Made by a program: the position numbers and the translations under genes
Source: Excoecaria cochinchinensis
Lineage: Eukaryota; Streptophyta; Magnoliopsida; Malpighiales; Euphorbiaceae
Length of the DNA: 64,000 nucleotides
Direction: 5' to 3'
Assembly: GCA_947683425.1 (NCBI GenBank)
Contig: CANTUQ010000112.1
Location: 9,625,501-9,689,500 of the forward strand
The notes under the pieces: generated by a model
The model's database searches: none
What the model was told of the DNA's origin: nothing
The model's input: the letters and a program-made list of their open reading frames with translations, nothing else
In this document: positions 36,675 through 47,800 of the stretch, piece after piece
Position numbering within the stretch: the first letter of the stretch is position 1
Layout: each line of letters opens with the position of its first letter

Positions 36675-37014
36675 TTGTAGTGTAATTACCGACGGAAAAT
36701 ACATCCGTCGCCACTTCTGTCGATAAATAAAAAATGCTTGTGTTACTGACGAAAATTCCGTCACTACATGAATTAATTGAAAAAACTATTTACCGACCGC
36801 AATAACCGTCGGAAAATCGGTCGTTATCAATTGGCGCCAACATTTCCCGCCAATAATACCGACGACTTATAATTTTCGTCGGTAAAATTTTGTCATTTAT
36901 CAAATTTATTTTTTTTACCTACGCATTATAGGTTTGGTCGGTAATCCGTCGGTAATATATTAATTTTACCGACGGAATATATGTCCGTCGGTAAAATGCA
37001 TTTTTTTTGTAGTG
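36675..37014. repeat. CACTA right subterminal repeats and terminal inverted repeat
   Basis: TTACCGACGGA and TCCGTCGGTAA words recur, mirroring the left end. The terminus TGCATTTTTTTTGTAGTG is the exact inverse of the left one. Confidence 0.85.
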
Positions 37015-37017
37015 TAT

Positions 37018-39060
37018 ATGGAAGTGGAAAAGATTTACTTAGCAGTTGTTTGGGCTTCTAAGAAGTTGCGGCACTATTTTCATTCCTTCAGTGTACAAGC
37101 GGTTGCTAAGCATAACCCGCTTAGGTACCTTCAGGAAGCGTCCTCTTTGCTGGGAAAGATGGGAAGGTGGTTACTACTATTGCAGGAGTTCGATATCGAA
37201 GACATCACCAGGAAAACCATTAAAGGAAGAGCTGTAGCTGAGTTCTTGGTTGAGCATCCTATTCAGGGGGACCAATTCGAATACAATTTCCCAGATGAAG
37301 ATGTCATGGCCATAGCAGTACAAGGGTGGCAATTGTTCTTTGATGGGGCAGTTAATAGTAAAGGGGCAGGAGCAGGGATCATTCTTACGACCCCGGATGG
37401 TGAAAAGCTGCCGTTAGCCAAAAAGTTGAGGTACAAGGCGACCAATAATGAAGCAGAATATGAAGCTTGCATCTTCGGATTGGAAGCACTGCTGGCTTTG
37501 GGGGCAAAGACCGCAGAAGTTTTCGGAGATTCTTCATTAGTAATTCATCAGATCAGAGGGGAATGGTCAATTAAAGAAGAGAGGTTGTTACCTTATGTAA
37601 AGCACTTGAGAATGTTGAGCAGCCAGTTCGAGACTTGCACTTTTCACTTCACCCCCAGGGATGAAAATCAATTGGCTGATGCTCTAGCGACACTAGTGTC
37701 CATGTAGGATAATCCAACAGGGGTTACTTTGAAACCCGTGCTAATCTCTAGCTCGAAAAAGCCTTGTTTTGAAGCTGAGCAGGTGATGGATGTTGGGGCC
37801 ACTGATGGAAACCCTTGGTACTACGACATTCAGAATTATTTGGAACGGTCAGTTTTTCCAGAGGAAGCCACCGAGAAAGACCAAAGGATGATTCGAAAGT
37901 TGTCCACTCAGTTCATCAGTGTAAATGGCACTTTGTATAAGAGACAAGTCGATGGTATCCAGTTAAGATGTTTGGCGGAGAAAGAAGCTAAAAAGGTTAT
38001 GGAAGAGGTTCATGCCGGAGTCTGCGGAGCTCACATGAATGGCTTAGCCTTAGCAAAGAAGATCATGCGTCAAGGATTCTATTGGCTTACAATGGATACG
38101 GATTGTTCAAAATATGTGAAGCAATGCCAGTTATGCCAGCAATACGCGAATTTAAGGCATGTCCCAGTTTCAGAGCTGCATAATTTGACATCTCCATGGC
38201 CATTTGCAGCTTGGGGGATAGATATCATAGGCGAGATACATCCTACATCGTCTAATGGGCACAGGTTCATTATAGTCGCCATTGATTGTTTTACTAAGTG
38301 GGTCGAAGCTGAATCTTTCAAGAAGATTGATGCTAGGGATATGGCTAAGTTCATTGAGCGAAATTTGATATGCCGATATGGCCTCCCACAGCATATTGTA
38401 TTTGATAATGGGGTGCAATTCTTAGCAGAAACTAAACAGATGCTTCAGAAGTATGGAATCCAGCATCACAAGTCTTCTCCTTACCGTCCTCAAGCTAACG
38501 GTGCGGTTGAAGCTGCAAACAAGAATGTGAAAAGAATATTGGCCAAGATGGTTCAGAGCTATAAAGATTGGGCGAAAAAGCTACCTTTTGCACTCTGGGG
38601 TTATAGAACCACAGTCAGAACCTCTACGGGAGCAACACCGTTCTCCCTAGTATATGAAACCGAAGCAGTTCTGCCGGTTGAAATTGAGCTGAAATCCTTA
38701 AGGGTAGTCATACAAGCCGAGATTCCAGAGACAGAATGGGCACAACAGCGATTGTTGCAGTTGAATCTATTGGATAAAGATAGGTTGAGAGCCTATTATC
38801 ACAATCAGGTTTATCAGAAGAGACTAGCTCGGTCCTTTGGCAAGAAGGTACGAAAGCACCCATTGAAAGAAGGGGATTTGGTCTTTAAGATGATGAGGCC
38901 GGGAGTGCCGGACATACGAGGAAAATTCAGGCCAACCTGGGAAGGTCCATTCATTGTTAAAAAGTTGCTAACAAAGGGAGCAACAATCTTGGCAGATAGC
39001 GATGGGAATGAGTTTAAAGACCCGGTCAATGTCGATAGACTAAAAAGGTTCCATAGCTAA
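37018..39060 (+). pseudogene. C1 gag-pol, 3' part (RNase H, second RNase H, integrase)
   Basis: The same frame resumes right after the TAT duplication. The rest of the first RNase H/connection runs to about 37260. A second, archaeal-type RNase H follows from about 37321 (WQLFFDGAVNSKGAGAGI, TNNEAEYEA, FGDSSLV). A TAG stop at 37705 lies between it and integrase. Integrase has a zinc-binding region (HAGVCGAHMN to CQLCQQ, about 38011-38139). Its catalytic residues are Asp at 38221, Asp at 38404 and Glu at 38509, all present. The C-terminus ends VNVDRLKRFHS. The extra RNase H just before integrase is the hallmark of the Tat lineage. Confidence 0.9.
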
Positions 39061-40189
39061 AGACTAGAAAATAAAAAGAAGAGAATAAATGCCCCGCAGG
39101 TCGAAAACCGAAAAAAGGCGACCTTGCTAAAATTGGGCGCCCTATCAGGGTGAAAACCGAAAAAAAGGCATCCTGGGCAAAAATTAAGGGCTGAGAGAAA
39201 ATGTTCAATCGAGAAAATCCGAGAGGGCTGATTGATAACAGGAGTTTGATGCTTACAAGATCTATTCTGAGATTAGGTGTGGTCTTGTGTTTTTGATTTC
39301 TGTCAAATGAAGATCATGTATGATGAAATCATATAGAAATGTACTCAATTTTGCAATGAATAGAGATTACAGTTTGCATTTTCATTGGCTTTTAGTTCTG
39401 CCTTAAAAATATATTATCTATTTATCTAATGACTGTCGCCTTTTTGATTTTATCGGAAGGGGCCTAAGCAGATATGTGCTATTCATTCTTAGCAAAGCTT
39501 TTGATAATAGCCTTATCTTGTAGTTCCTTAAAAAAAAAAAAAGCCGTTAGAGATGAAAACCGTAACTGGCTCTCTAAGCAAAAGTTAGGCTAAAGGGTAG
39601 GGTGAAAACCTGAAAATAGGCAGTCTGCCCTAAAAAAAATATATATAAATATAAAATAAACAAAAGGCGCTGGATTGGGTTGGATCCATTCCAGGCAAAA
39701 ATTAGGCAAAGGGTTGTGTGAAAATCCCCTAAAGGACGCATTTCCCGCAAAAAAAAGCTAGTGTGAAAATCCACAAGGGACGCACTACCTTTAAAACAAT
39801 GATGTTCAATGCCTGGAGCAATAGGGCGGCGTTACTTCAGATAATCCTATTTCAATCAGTTAACACACAACACAAAACATGAATCTCGGGTAAATGATCA
39901 TTGACCAGGGGGGCAAAGGATATACACCGGACGTCTCTTTCAAAAAACTTGTCGACGATTCTCAGGATTCAGGGGGCATGGTAGAGCAGACAAGCTATAA
40001 CTTCAGCAAACCTTGTACCACCTAGGGCACAATCTATACATTTTTGCAAGCATTTGCATTCCATATCATACACACGTGATTTTTTGTATATTCCTATGCA
40101 TACAATCTTGCAGGAGAAATCGGCGGGGAACACCAACAAAAACCGAGTGATGACACCAGTCCAAGCATCTAAAGGAGCACAGCTCAAAA
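39061..40189 (+). other. C1 3' untranslated region with GTGAAAACC-type motif series
   Basis: There is no coding sequence. Between 39092-39182 and 39541-39790 the pattern GTGAAAACC followed after about 10 bases by AAAAGGC(G/A) recurs about six times, with variants. Equivalent series follow integrase in C2 (44105-44340 and 44720-44820, minus strand) and C3 (61570-61660). The rest is AT-rich unique sequence. Confidence 0.6.
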
Positions 40190-40715
40190 AAATTCACAGC
40201 GGTTAGCACGATGGCAGCACCAACCCACAAGAGGTTAGCACGACCACGGCACTACCAATTCACAGCAGTTAGCACGATGGCGGCACTACCCACAAGAGGT
40301 TAGCATGACCACGGCACTACCAATTCACAGCGGTTAGCACGATGGCGGCACTACCCACAAGAGGTTAGCATGACCACGGCACTACCAATTCACAGCAGTT
40401 AGCACGATGGCGGCACTACCCATAAGAGGTTAGCACGACCACGACACTACCAATTCACAGCGGTTAGCACGATGGCGGTACTACCCACAAGAGGTTAGCA
40501 TGACCACGGCACTACCAATTCACAGCAGTTAGCACGATGGCGGCACTACCCACAAGAGGTTAGCATGACCACGGTACTACCAATTCACAGCGGTTAGCAC
40601 GATGGCGGCACTACCCACAAGAGGTTGGCACGACCACGGCACTACCAATTCACAGCAGTTAGCACGATGGCGGCATTACCCGCAAGAGGTTAGCACGACC
40701 ACGACGTCACCAGTT
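40190..40715. repeat. 65-bp tandem array in C1 3' region with a 130-bp dimer
   Basis: About eight units begin CAATTCACAGC. Unit starts at 40256, 40321, 40386, 40451, 40516, 40581 and 40646 give an exact 65-bp period. Each unit is two half-units (GGTTAGCACGATGGCGGCAC and GGTTAGCATGACCACGGCAC). CAGCAG and CAGCGG alternate strictly from unit to unit, so the true higher-order unit is 130 bp. Confidence 0.9.
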
Positions 40716-40854
40716 ACAACCAAAAGACAGCCTGCCTATAACACGGCAACAACAGTCATCATAACTCCGTCCAGCAGGAAGATCGCCGATTCAAGTACGC
40801 GTTTCTTTCCTTTTCCTGAATTTTGGCTCACCTAGGCACCCACACACTAGCCTG

Positions 40855-40872
40855 CCCAAAATTGGGGGCAAC
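40855..40872 (+). promoter_or_regulatory. C1 polypurine-like tract
   Basis: CCAAAATTGGGGGCAAC lies directly before the 3' LTR. The same sequence, slightly varied, precedes the C2 and D LTRs on the minus strand, so it is the likely plus-strand primer site. Confidence 0.6.
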
Positions 40873-41123
40873 TGTAGACACCGGGTCCCGAGTAGCCTTG
40901 ATCAGGATTACCCAATGATGAAATTAAATGTGCCGATTAATAGGCAAAAAGAATGAAAGTTGGAAGTGATAATTTCCTTGTCGTTTTGATTTGTTAGGAA
41001 TGAATAAAAATGTATTTTAAAAATATTTTAAAAATGTTTTAAAAATTATTTTGGAATAAAAAGTTAGTTTTTAAATTATTGTGTTTTCATAGGAATTTAA
41101 AAAAAAAAAAAAAAATTCTGCCT

Positions 41124-41289
41124 GAAAAAGCACGGCTGTGCTTCTTTGAAAGCACGGCTGTGCTTCTTCGAGCACGGCTGTGCTTCTTTGAAAGCACGGC
41201 TGTGCTTTGCACTGCACAGCGTGAGCACACGCGAAAGCACAGCCATGCTTTTCTCGAAAGCACAGCTGTGCTTTTCAGTGCAGTGCGCA
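41124..41289. repeat. Palindromic cassette, C1 3' LTR
   Basis: It has the AAGCACGGCTGTGCTTCTT word series of the 5' LTR, with four regular leading units instead of three. It is 24 bp longer overall by my boundaries. Confidence 0.8.
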
Positions 41290-42182
41290 TCGCCCTTTTT
41301 CCGTTTTTTTGTCATAATTTCTTCATTTTAAATACTTTTTAACTCATTTTTTTTGCATAATTCAATTCAAAAATCCTTCTATCTTCCAACTCTCCAAATT
41401 CAGTTGTTTTTTTTGAGTTATGGGAATTAAATTAATTTAATTTCTTTAATTAAAAATTCTGAATTTTGGGGGAAATAAAAAGGATTTTGGAGAGAGAATT
41501 AGGGGGGATTTTCTTTAGAAAATATTTTTTTCTTCTTCTATCTTCTCTCAACCAAATTCTCTCAATTTCTAAAGGAATTTCCAGCAATTCTTGAGACAAA
41601 AAATAATAATTTTTGTTCTTGAGAATTTTTCTTATTTTCAATTGACAACTTTTTACTTTAAGACAAATAAACTAATTGTTTGTTCTTGAGTAAAATTTAT
41701 CTTTCAATATTTTATTTTTTCTTCTAATCATATTTTTTCAAATCAAGACAAGGAATTGGATCATCTACCTTCATTTCTTCAAGATCAATTTTGAGGGTAA
41801 ACATTCTTGGCTCAATTTCTTAGTTTGATTTTTAATTTCATTTCTTTTTTATTTAATTAATTAACATGTAAATTCTTTTAGTTCTATCATTTTATTCTTC
41901 TTTTTATTCTTTTGCTTTTATTCAATTGATTAACATGTAAATTCTTTTAGATCTATTATTTAATTGTTCATATTTTTACTTCTTATTTCTTTTTTTGTTT
42001 AATTTGTTCATATCATTATTTCTTATTTTTATTTCTCATTTAATTGTTCATGTTCATATTATTGTCATTTTTTTTAGTTCATATATATTATTAGTATCAT
42101 CATTTAACGTGTTTTATCATAATTGGCTTATTTTATTTTCATGTTATTCTTCTATTTTTAATTGGATTGTTCATCTTATTTG

Positions 42183-42245
<63 letters not shown>

Positions 42246-42246
42246 G
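42183..42246. repeat. (ATT)n microsatellite, C1 3' LTR
   Basis: This ATT run is the partner of 24701-24767, with nearly the same length. Confidence 0.9.
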
Positions 42247-43592
42247 TTATTATGTTATTTGATTGTTCATATTCTATGGTATTATTATGTTATTATTATT
42301 ATTGTAGTTATTACCATCATTAGTATTATTATTATTATCCTTGTTCTTGTTTATTTTTATTATTACTATTATTATTTATTTCTTATACATGCTGATTTTT
42401 ATTATTACCTTTGTTTTTTATACATGTTGGATATTGTTGTTGTTATTTTATATTTTTACACATGCTGAATTTTATGTTTGCATTTTCTATTCATGTTTTT
42501 TTTATGCATGTTGAATTCTATTATCATTATTTTATGTTTGCTTATGCATGTTAAATTGTTAATTTGTTAAATTGCATATTTTTATTATGTCATTTTAATT
42601 GGTTTGTCATACATGATGCTTTTTATTTGCTTTATTTTTATAGTATGTTTAACTCATTTTTATTATTAACATGGCTTTTATTTGTTTCTTTTATTTCAAC
42701 ACTTATTTTTTATGTGTGAGTCTTTTCCATACCAAGTGGGAACCCATGAAGATTTGAAGATCCATTTGGATGTTGTCAATTTTTATTGTTTTCATTATTT
42801 TGCTTTCATTATTTTATTTTTATTATGTAATTTGTAATAATAAATTTATTTTTATGCACGTTAATTAAAAAATCACAAAAATATTTATATTAATTAATTT
42901 GATTTATTTTCTAAATAAAAATAGGACTAATGTCCTAGCTTTTCATTCAAAATAAATTGACACTTTACAAAGTGTTTTCTTCAATTATGCATGAGAGGAC
43001 CAATGTCCTTATTTTTAATAAATAACCCGATTTATGCATGAGTTGTATTTTATTTACAAATAGGGGTTGTATCCGCCCCTAGTTTTATTGTAATTTATTT
43101 TGCTTTCATTTATTTTATTTACCGCTTTATTTATATGTTTGATATGCGTTTACTTAAATTGCATTAAAAATTGAATGAGAAAAGGCATGAAATACTAAAT
43201 TCAAAACTCGATTATAAACTTAACCAAGGTATGAATAAATGGGGAGTCCCGAACTTTCTTTGGTCTTTGGGCTCAAAGAGGCGAGAGGTTTACCCTCCAA
43301 GACACCTCTTGTGTTACGAAACTTGGCGTTAATCCTAGGCTCCTTAGGGCGAGAGGTATACCTTCCAAGACCTGGCTGGCCCAAAATGGATACTAAGCGC
43401 AGTCTTAGGCTCTCCGATACGAGAGAAACTTTTCCAATGTTCTATTGGGTGGCGACTCCATGAAACCTCCTTGTTGCCCAACATAGACGCACTTGCGATT
43501 TATTGCAAGCTGTTAACGGACCCTCAAGTGCCCGATCGCCCTCAAGCGAGAGGTCATAGGGGCGGCCGAGTGGACATCCGGCGCGCGTCACA

Positions 43593-44851
43593 CCGAGTCA
43601 CTACCAAGACTACCAAAAGTGCACGAAAGAACTACACCGAGCCACTACCAAGGCTACCAAAAGTGCAAGGGTGTCATCCGCAGATGACCGCACCGAGTCT
43701 GCTACAGACTACTAAAAGTGCAAAAACCGATGATCTTCATTTAGATATTCCTGCAAAGTAATGTGCACAGCAAAATATACAAAATTTAAGTGTATATGAG
43801 ATGTAAATGTATGTAAATGTTTGCAAAAATAGATTGACCCTATCCTAGGTGGTTAAGGGTCTGCTCAGGATATAGCTTGGCTGCTGCGTTACGCTTCCAA
43901 GAATCTGATAGAGACATTTTGGCTTTAGGGACTCTGACCCCAAAACATTTTCTGAGAGAGACATCAAGTGTGCATCTTTGCCCCCCGGTCAATGATTATA
44001 TGCCCAGGATTCTGACTCATATCCTAAATTATCTGACTGAAGGATGATCATCCGAAGTATACCGCCTTATTGCTCCAGGCAACGGAAGTCATTGCCTTAA
44101 AAGGCAGTGCGTCCTTTGTAGATTTTCACACTACCTTTTCTTTGTGGAAAATGCGTCACTTTGGGGGATTTTCACATAACCCTTTGCCTAACTTTTGACT
44201 GGAATGGACCCAACCCAAACCAGCGGCTTTTTATTTTTTATTTTTTTTTGTAGGGCAGACTACCTGTCTCCAGGTTTTCACCCTGCCACTTGGCCTAACT
44301 TTTGCTTAGAGAGCCAGTTACGGTTTTCATCTCTAACGGCCTCTCTTTTTTTTTTCAAGATTTTTTATTTTTTTATATTATTTTTTTTAGCTGCAAGAGA
44401 AGGCTATTATCAAAATCACCACTAAGAGTGATAACACATATCTGCTTAGGCACCTTTCGACATAATGATTAGACAATAGTCATTAGATGAATAAGTGATA
44501 TATTTCTTTTTAAGGCAGAACTAAAAGAATAATGTAAACTGTATTCTTTTATTCATTGCAAAATTGAGTACATTTCTATATGATTTCATCATACATGATC
44601 CTTATTTAACAAGAATTCAAAAGCACAAGACTACACCTAATCTCGGAATAGATCTTGAAAGCATCAAACTCCTGTTATCAATCAGCCCTCTCGGGTTTTC
44701 TCGATTGAACATTTTCTCTCAGCCCTTAATTTTTGCCCAGGATGCCTTTTTTCGGTTTTCACCCTGACAGGGTGCCCAATTTTAGCAAGGTCGCCTTTTT
44801 TCGATTTTCGACCTGTGGGGCATTTATCCTCTTCTTTTCATTTATTGGTGT
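43593..44851 (-). other. C2 3' internal region, part 2
   Basis: The first 140 bp continue the CACCGAG tandem array interrupted by C1. The remainder is non-coding and matches the C1 3' region on the opposite strand, including the GTGAAAACC-type series at 44105-44340 and 44720-44820. I see no gene. Confidence 0.7.
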
Positions 44852-47800
44852 TTAGCCATGGAACCTTTTTAGTATGTCGACATTGACCGGGTCTTTAAAC
44901 TCATTCCCATTGCTGTCTGCCAAGATTGCTGCTCCCTTTGTTAGCAACTTTTTCAAAATGAACGGACCTTCCCAAGTTGGCCTGAATTTTCCTCGTATGT
45001 CCGGCATTCCCGGCCTCATCATCTTAAAGACCAAATCTCCTTCGTTCAATGGGTGCTTTTGTACCTTCTTGCCAAAGGACTGAGCTAGTCTCTTCTGATA
45101 AACCTGATTGTGATAATAGGCTCTCAACCTATCTTCATCCAACAGATTCAATTGCAACAATCGCTGTTGTGCCCATTTTGTCTCTGGAATCTCGGCTTCC
45201 ATGACTACCCTTAAAGATTTCAGCTCAATTTCAACCGGTAGAATCGCTTCGGTTCCATATACCAGGGAGAACGGTGTTGCTCCCATAGAGGTTCTGACTG
45301 TGTTTCTATAACCCCAGAGTGCAAAAGGTAGCATTTTCGCCCAATCTTTATAGCTCTGAACCATCTTGGCCAATATTCTTTTCACATTCTTATTCGCCGC
45401 TTCAACCGCACCGTTAGCTTGAGGACGGTAAGGAGAAGACTTGTGATGCTGGATTCCATACCTCTGAAGCATCTGTTTAGTTTTTGCTAAGAATTGCACC
45501 CCATTATCAGATACAATATGGTGTGGGAGGCCATATCTGCATATCAAATTCCGCTCGATGAACTTAGCCATATCCCTAGCATCAATCTTCTTGAAAGATT
45601 CAGCTTCGACCCACTTAGTGAAATAATCAATGGCAACTACGATGAACCTGTGCCCATTAGATGCTGTAGGACGTATCTCGCCTATGATATCTATTCCCCA
45701 AGCTGCAAATGGCCATGGAGATGTCAAATTATGTAGCTCTGAAACTGGGACATGCCTTAAATTCGCATATTGCTGGCATAACTGGCATTGCTTCACATAT
45801 TTTGAACAATTCGTATCCATTGTGAGCCAATAGAATCCTTGGCGCATGATCTTCTTCGCTAAGGCTAAGCCATTCATGTGAGCTCCACAGACTCCGGCAT
45901 GAACCTCTTCCATAACCTTTTCAGCTTCTTTCTCCGCCAAACACCTTAACTGGATACCATCGGCTTGCCTTTTATACAAAGAGCCATTTACACTGATGAA
46001 CTGAGTGGACAACTTTCGAATCATCCTTTGGTCTTTCTCGGTGGCTTTTTCTGGAAAAATTGACCGTTCCAAATAATTCTGAATGTCGTAGTACCAAGGG
46101 TTTCCATCGGTGGTCCCAACATCCATCACCTGCTCAGCTTCAAAGCAAGGCTTTTCCGAGCTAGAGATTAGCATGGGTTTCATAGTAACCCCTGTTGGAT
46201 TATCCCACATGGACACCAATGTCGCGAGAGCATCAGCCAATTAATTTTCATCCCTGGGGGTGAAGTGAAAAGTGCAAGTCTCGAACTGGCTACTCAACAT
46301 TTTCAAATGCTTTACATAAGGTAACAGCCTCTCTTCCTTAACTGACCATTCCCTTCTGATCTGATGGATTACTAATGAAGAATCTCCGAAGACTTCTGCG
46401 GTCTTTGCCCCCAGAGCCAGCAATGCTTCTAATCCGAAGATGCAAGCTTCATTTTCAGCTTCATTATTGGTCACCTTGTACCTCAACTTTTTGGCTAATG
46501 GCAGCTTTTCACCATCCGGGGTCATAAGAATGATCCCTGCTCTTGCCCCTTTACTGTTAACTGCCCCATCAAAGAACAATTGCCACCCCTGTACTGCTAT
46601 GGCCATGACATCTTCATCTGGAAAATTGTATTAAAATTGGTCTCCCTCAATAGGATGCTCAGCCAAGAACTCAGCTACAGCTCTTTCTTTAATGGTTTTC
46701 CTGGTGATATATTCGATATCCAACTCCTGCAACAATAATAACCATCTTCCCATCTTTCCCAGCAGAGAGGGCGCTTCCTGAAGATACCTGAGCGGGTTAT
46801 GCTTGGCAACTGCTTGTACACTGAAGGAATGAAAGTAGTACCGCAACTTCTTAGAAGCCCAAATAACCGCTAAGCAAATCTTTTCCACTTCCACATATTT
46901 GGCTTCATATGTTAGGAACTTCTTGCTAAGATAGTAAACAGCAAACTCTATCCCAAAATCATCCTCCTGGACCATCATGGCACCCACTGAATTGTCTTCT
47001 ATGGCCAGATACAGGATTAATAGTTTGGCATGTCGTGGTGGTCTTAAAACTGGAGGATTCAAGAGATAATCCTTAATAGTATCAAAAGCCAATTGACAAT
47101 CATTATTCCACACCACCGGCTGATTCTTCCTAAGAAGCTTGAAGATGGGCTCACATACTAAAGCCAGCTTGGCAATAAACCGGCTGATGTACTGAAGCTT
47201 TCCTAGGAAACTTCTAACCTCTTTCTCTTTCTGAGGCACTGGCATCTCTCTGATGGCCCTGACCTTGTCGGGATCTACTTCAATTCCTCTCTGGCTTACC
47301 ACATGGCCTAATAGCTTACCCGAGGTAACTCCAAAAATGCACTTCTTGGGATTGAGGCACAGATCATACTTATTAATCCTTTGAAAGAACTTTTCCAAGG
47401 CCTCGAAGTGACCTTCTCTGGTAGCTGACTTGATCATCATGTCGTCAACATACACGTCCACTTCCTTGTGGATCAAATCATTGAGAACTCTAGTGGCCAT
47501 CCTCTGATAGGTCGCTCCTACATTCTTTAGTCCGAAAGGCATGACCCGGTAAGCAAATGTACCCCATTCGGTGATGAAGGTTGTCTTAATCCGATCCACT
47601 ATCTTGTTAAGTATTTGATTGTACCCTGCATACCCATCTACGAAGCTGTAAATCATGCAAGCAGCAGCACTATCTACCAGCACATCAATATGAGGCAGAG
47701 AAAAATCATCTTTCGGGCAGGCTTTGTTCAGGTCCCAATAGTCCACACATACTCGAACTTTTCCATCCTTTTTAGCCATAGGAACCACATTAGCCAGCCA

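Larger units (their letters stand above)
31333..37014. mobile_element. CACTA-superfamily DNA transposon, non-autonomous, with captured gene fragments
   Basis: The ends are perfect inverted CACTACAAAAAAAATGCA (31333-31350) and TGCATTTTTTTTGTAGTG (36997-37014), flanked by the 3-bp target duplication TAT (31330-31332 and 37015-37017). Subterminal zones hold many TACCGACGGA words in both orientations, the expected transposase-binding repeats of En/Spm-type elements. No transposase ORF is recognisable, so movement would need help in trans. The interior carries KU70 exons, a GARP-type exon and other gene-like sequence, all readable on the minus strand. It inserted exactly between codons of C1's RNase H domain. 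Confidence 0.92.
40873..43592 (+). repeat. C1 3' LTR
   Basis: This 2,720-bp LTR has the same termini as the 5' LTR. Differences are mostly single bases, several in CG or CHG context, with longer differences in the palindromic cassette and near 43370. The right target duplication CCGAG follows. Confidence 0.95.
23404..43597 (+). mobile_element. Element C1: complete Tat-lineage Ty3/Gypsy retrotransposon with nested CACTA
   Basis: 5' LTR 23409-26109, primer site from 26111, leader, gag-pol (26893-31332 and 37018-39060), long 3' region with a 65-bp tandem array, polypurine-like tract, 3' LTR 40873-43592. The target duplication CCGAG is at 23404-23408 and 43593-43597. Without the CACTA insertion the element is about 14.5 kb. 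Domain order is Gag, protease, RT, RNase H, second RNase H, integrase, as in Tat/Ogre-type elements. LTRs are still very similar, so insertion was recent relative to C2 and C3. The reading frame carries five nonsense codons but no frameshift. Confidence 0.95.
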
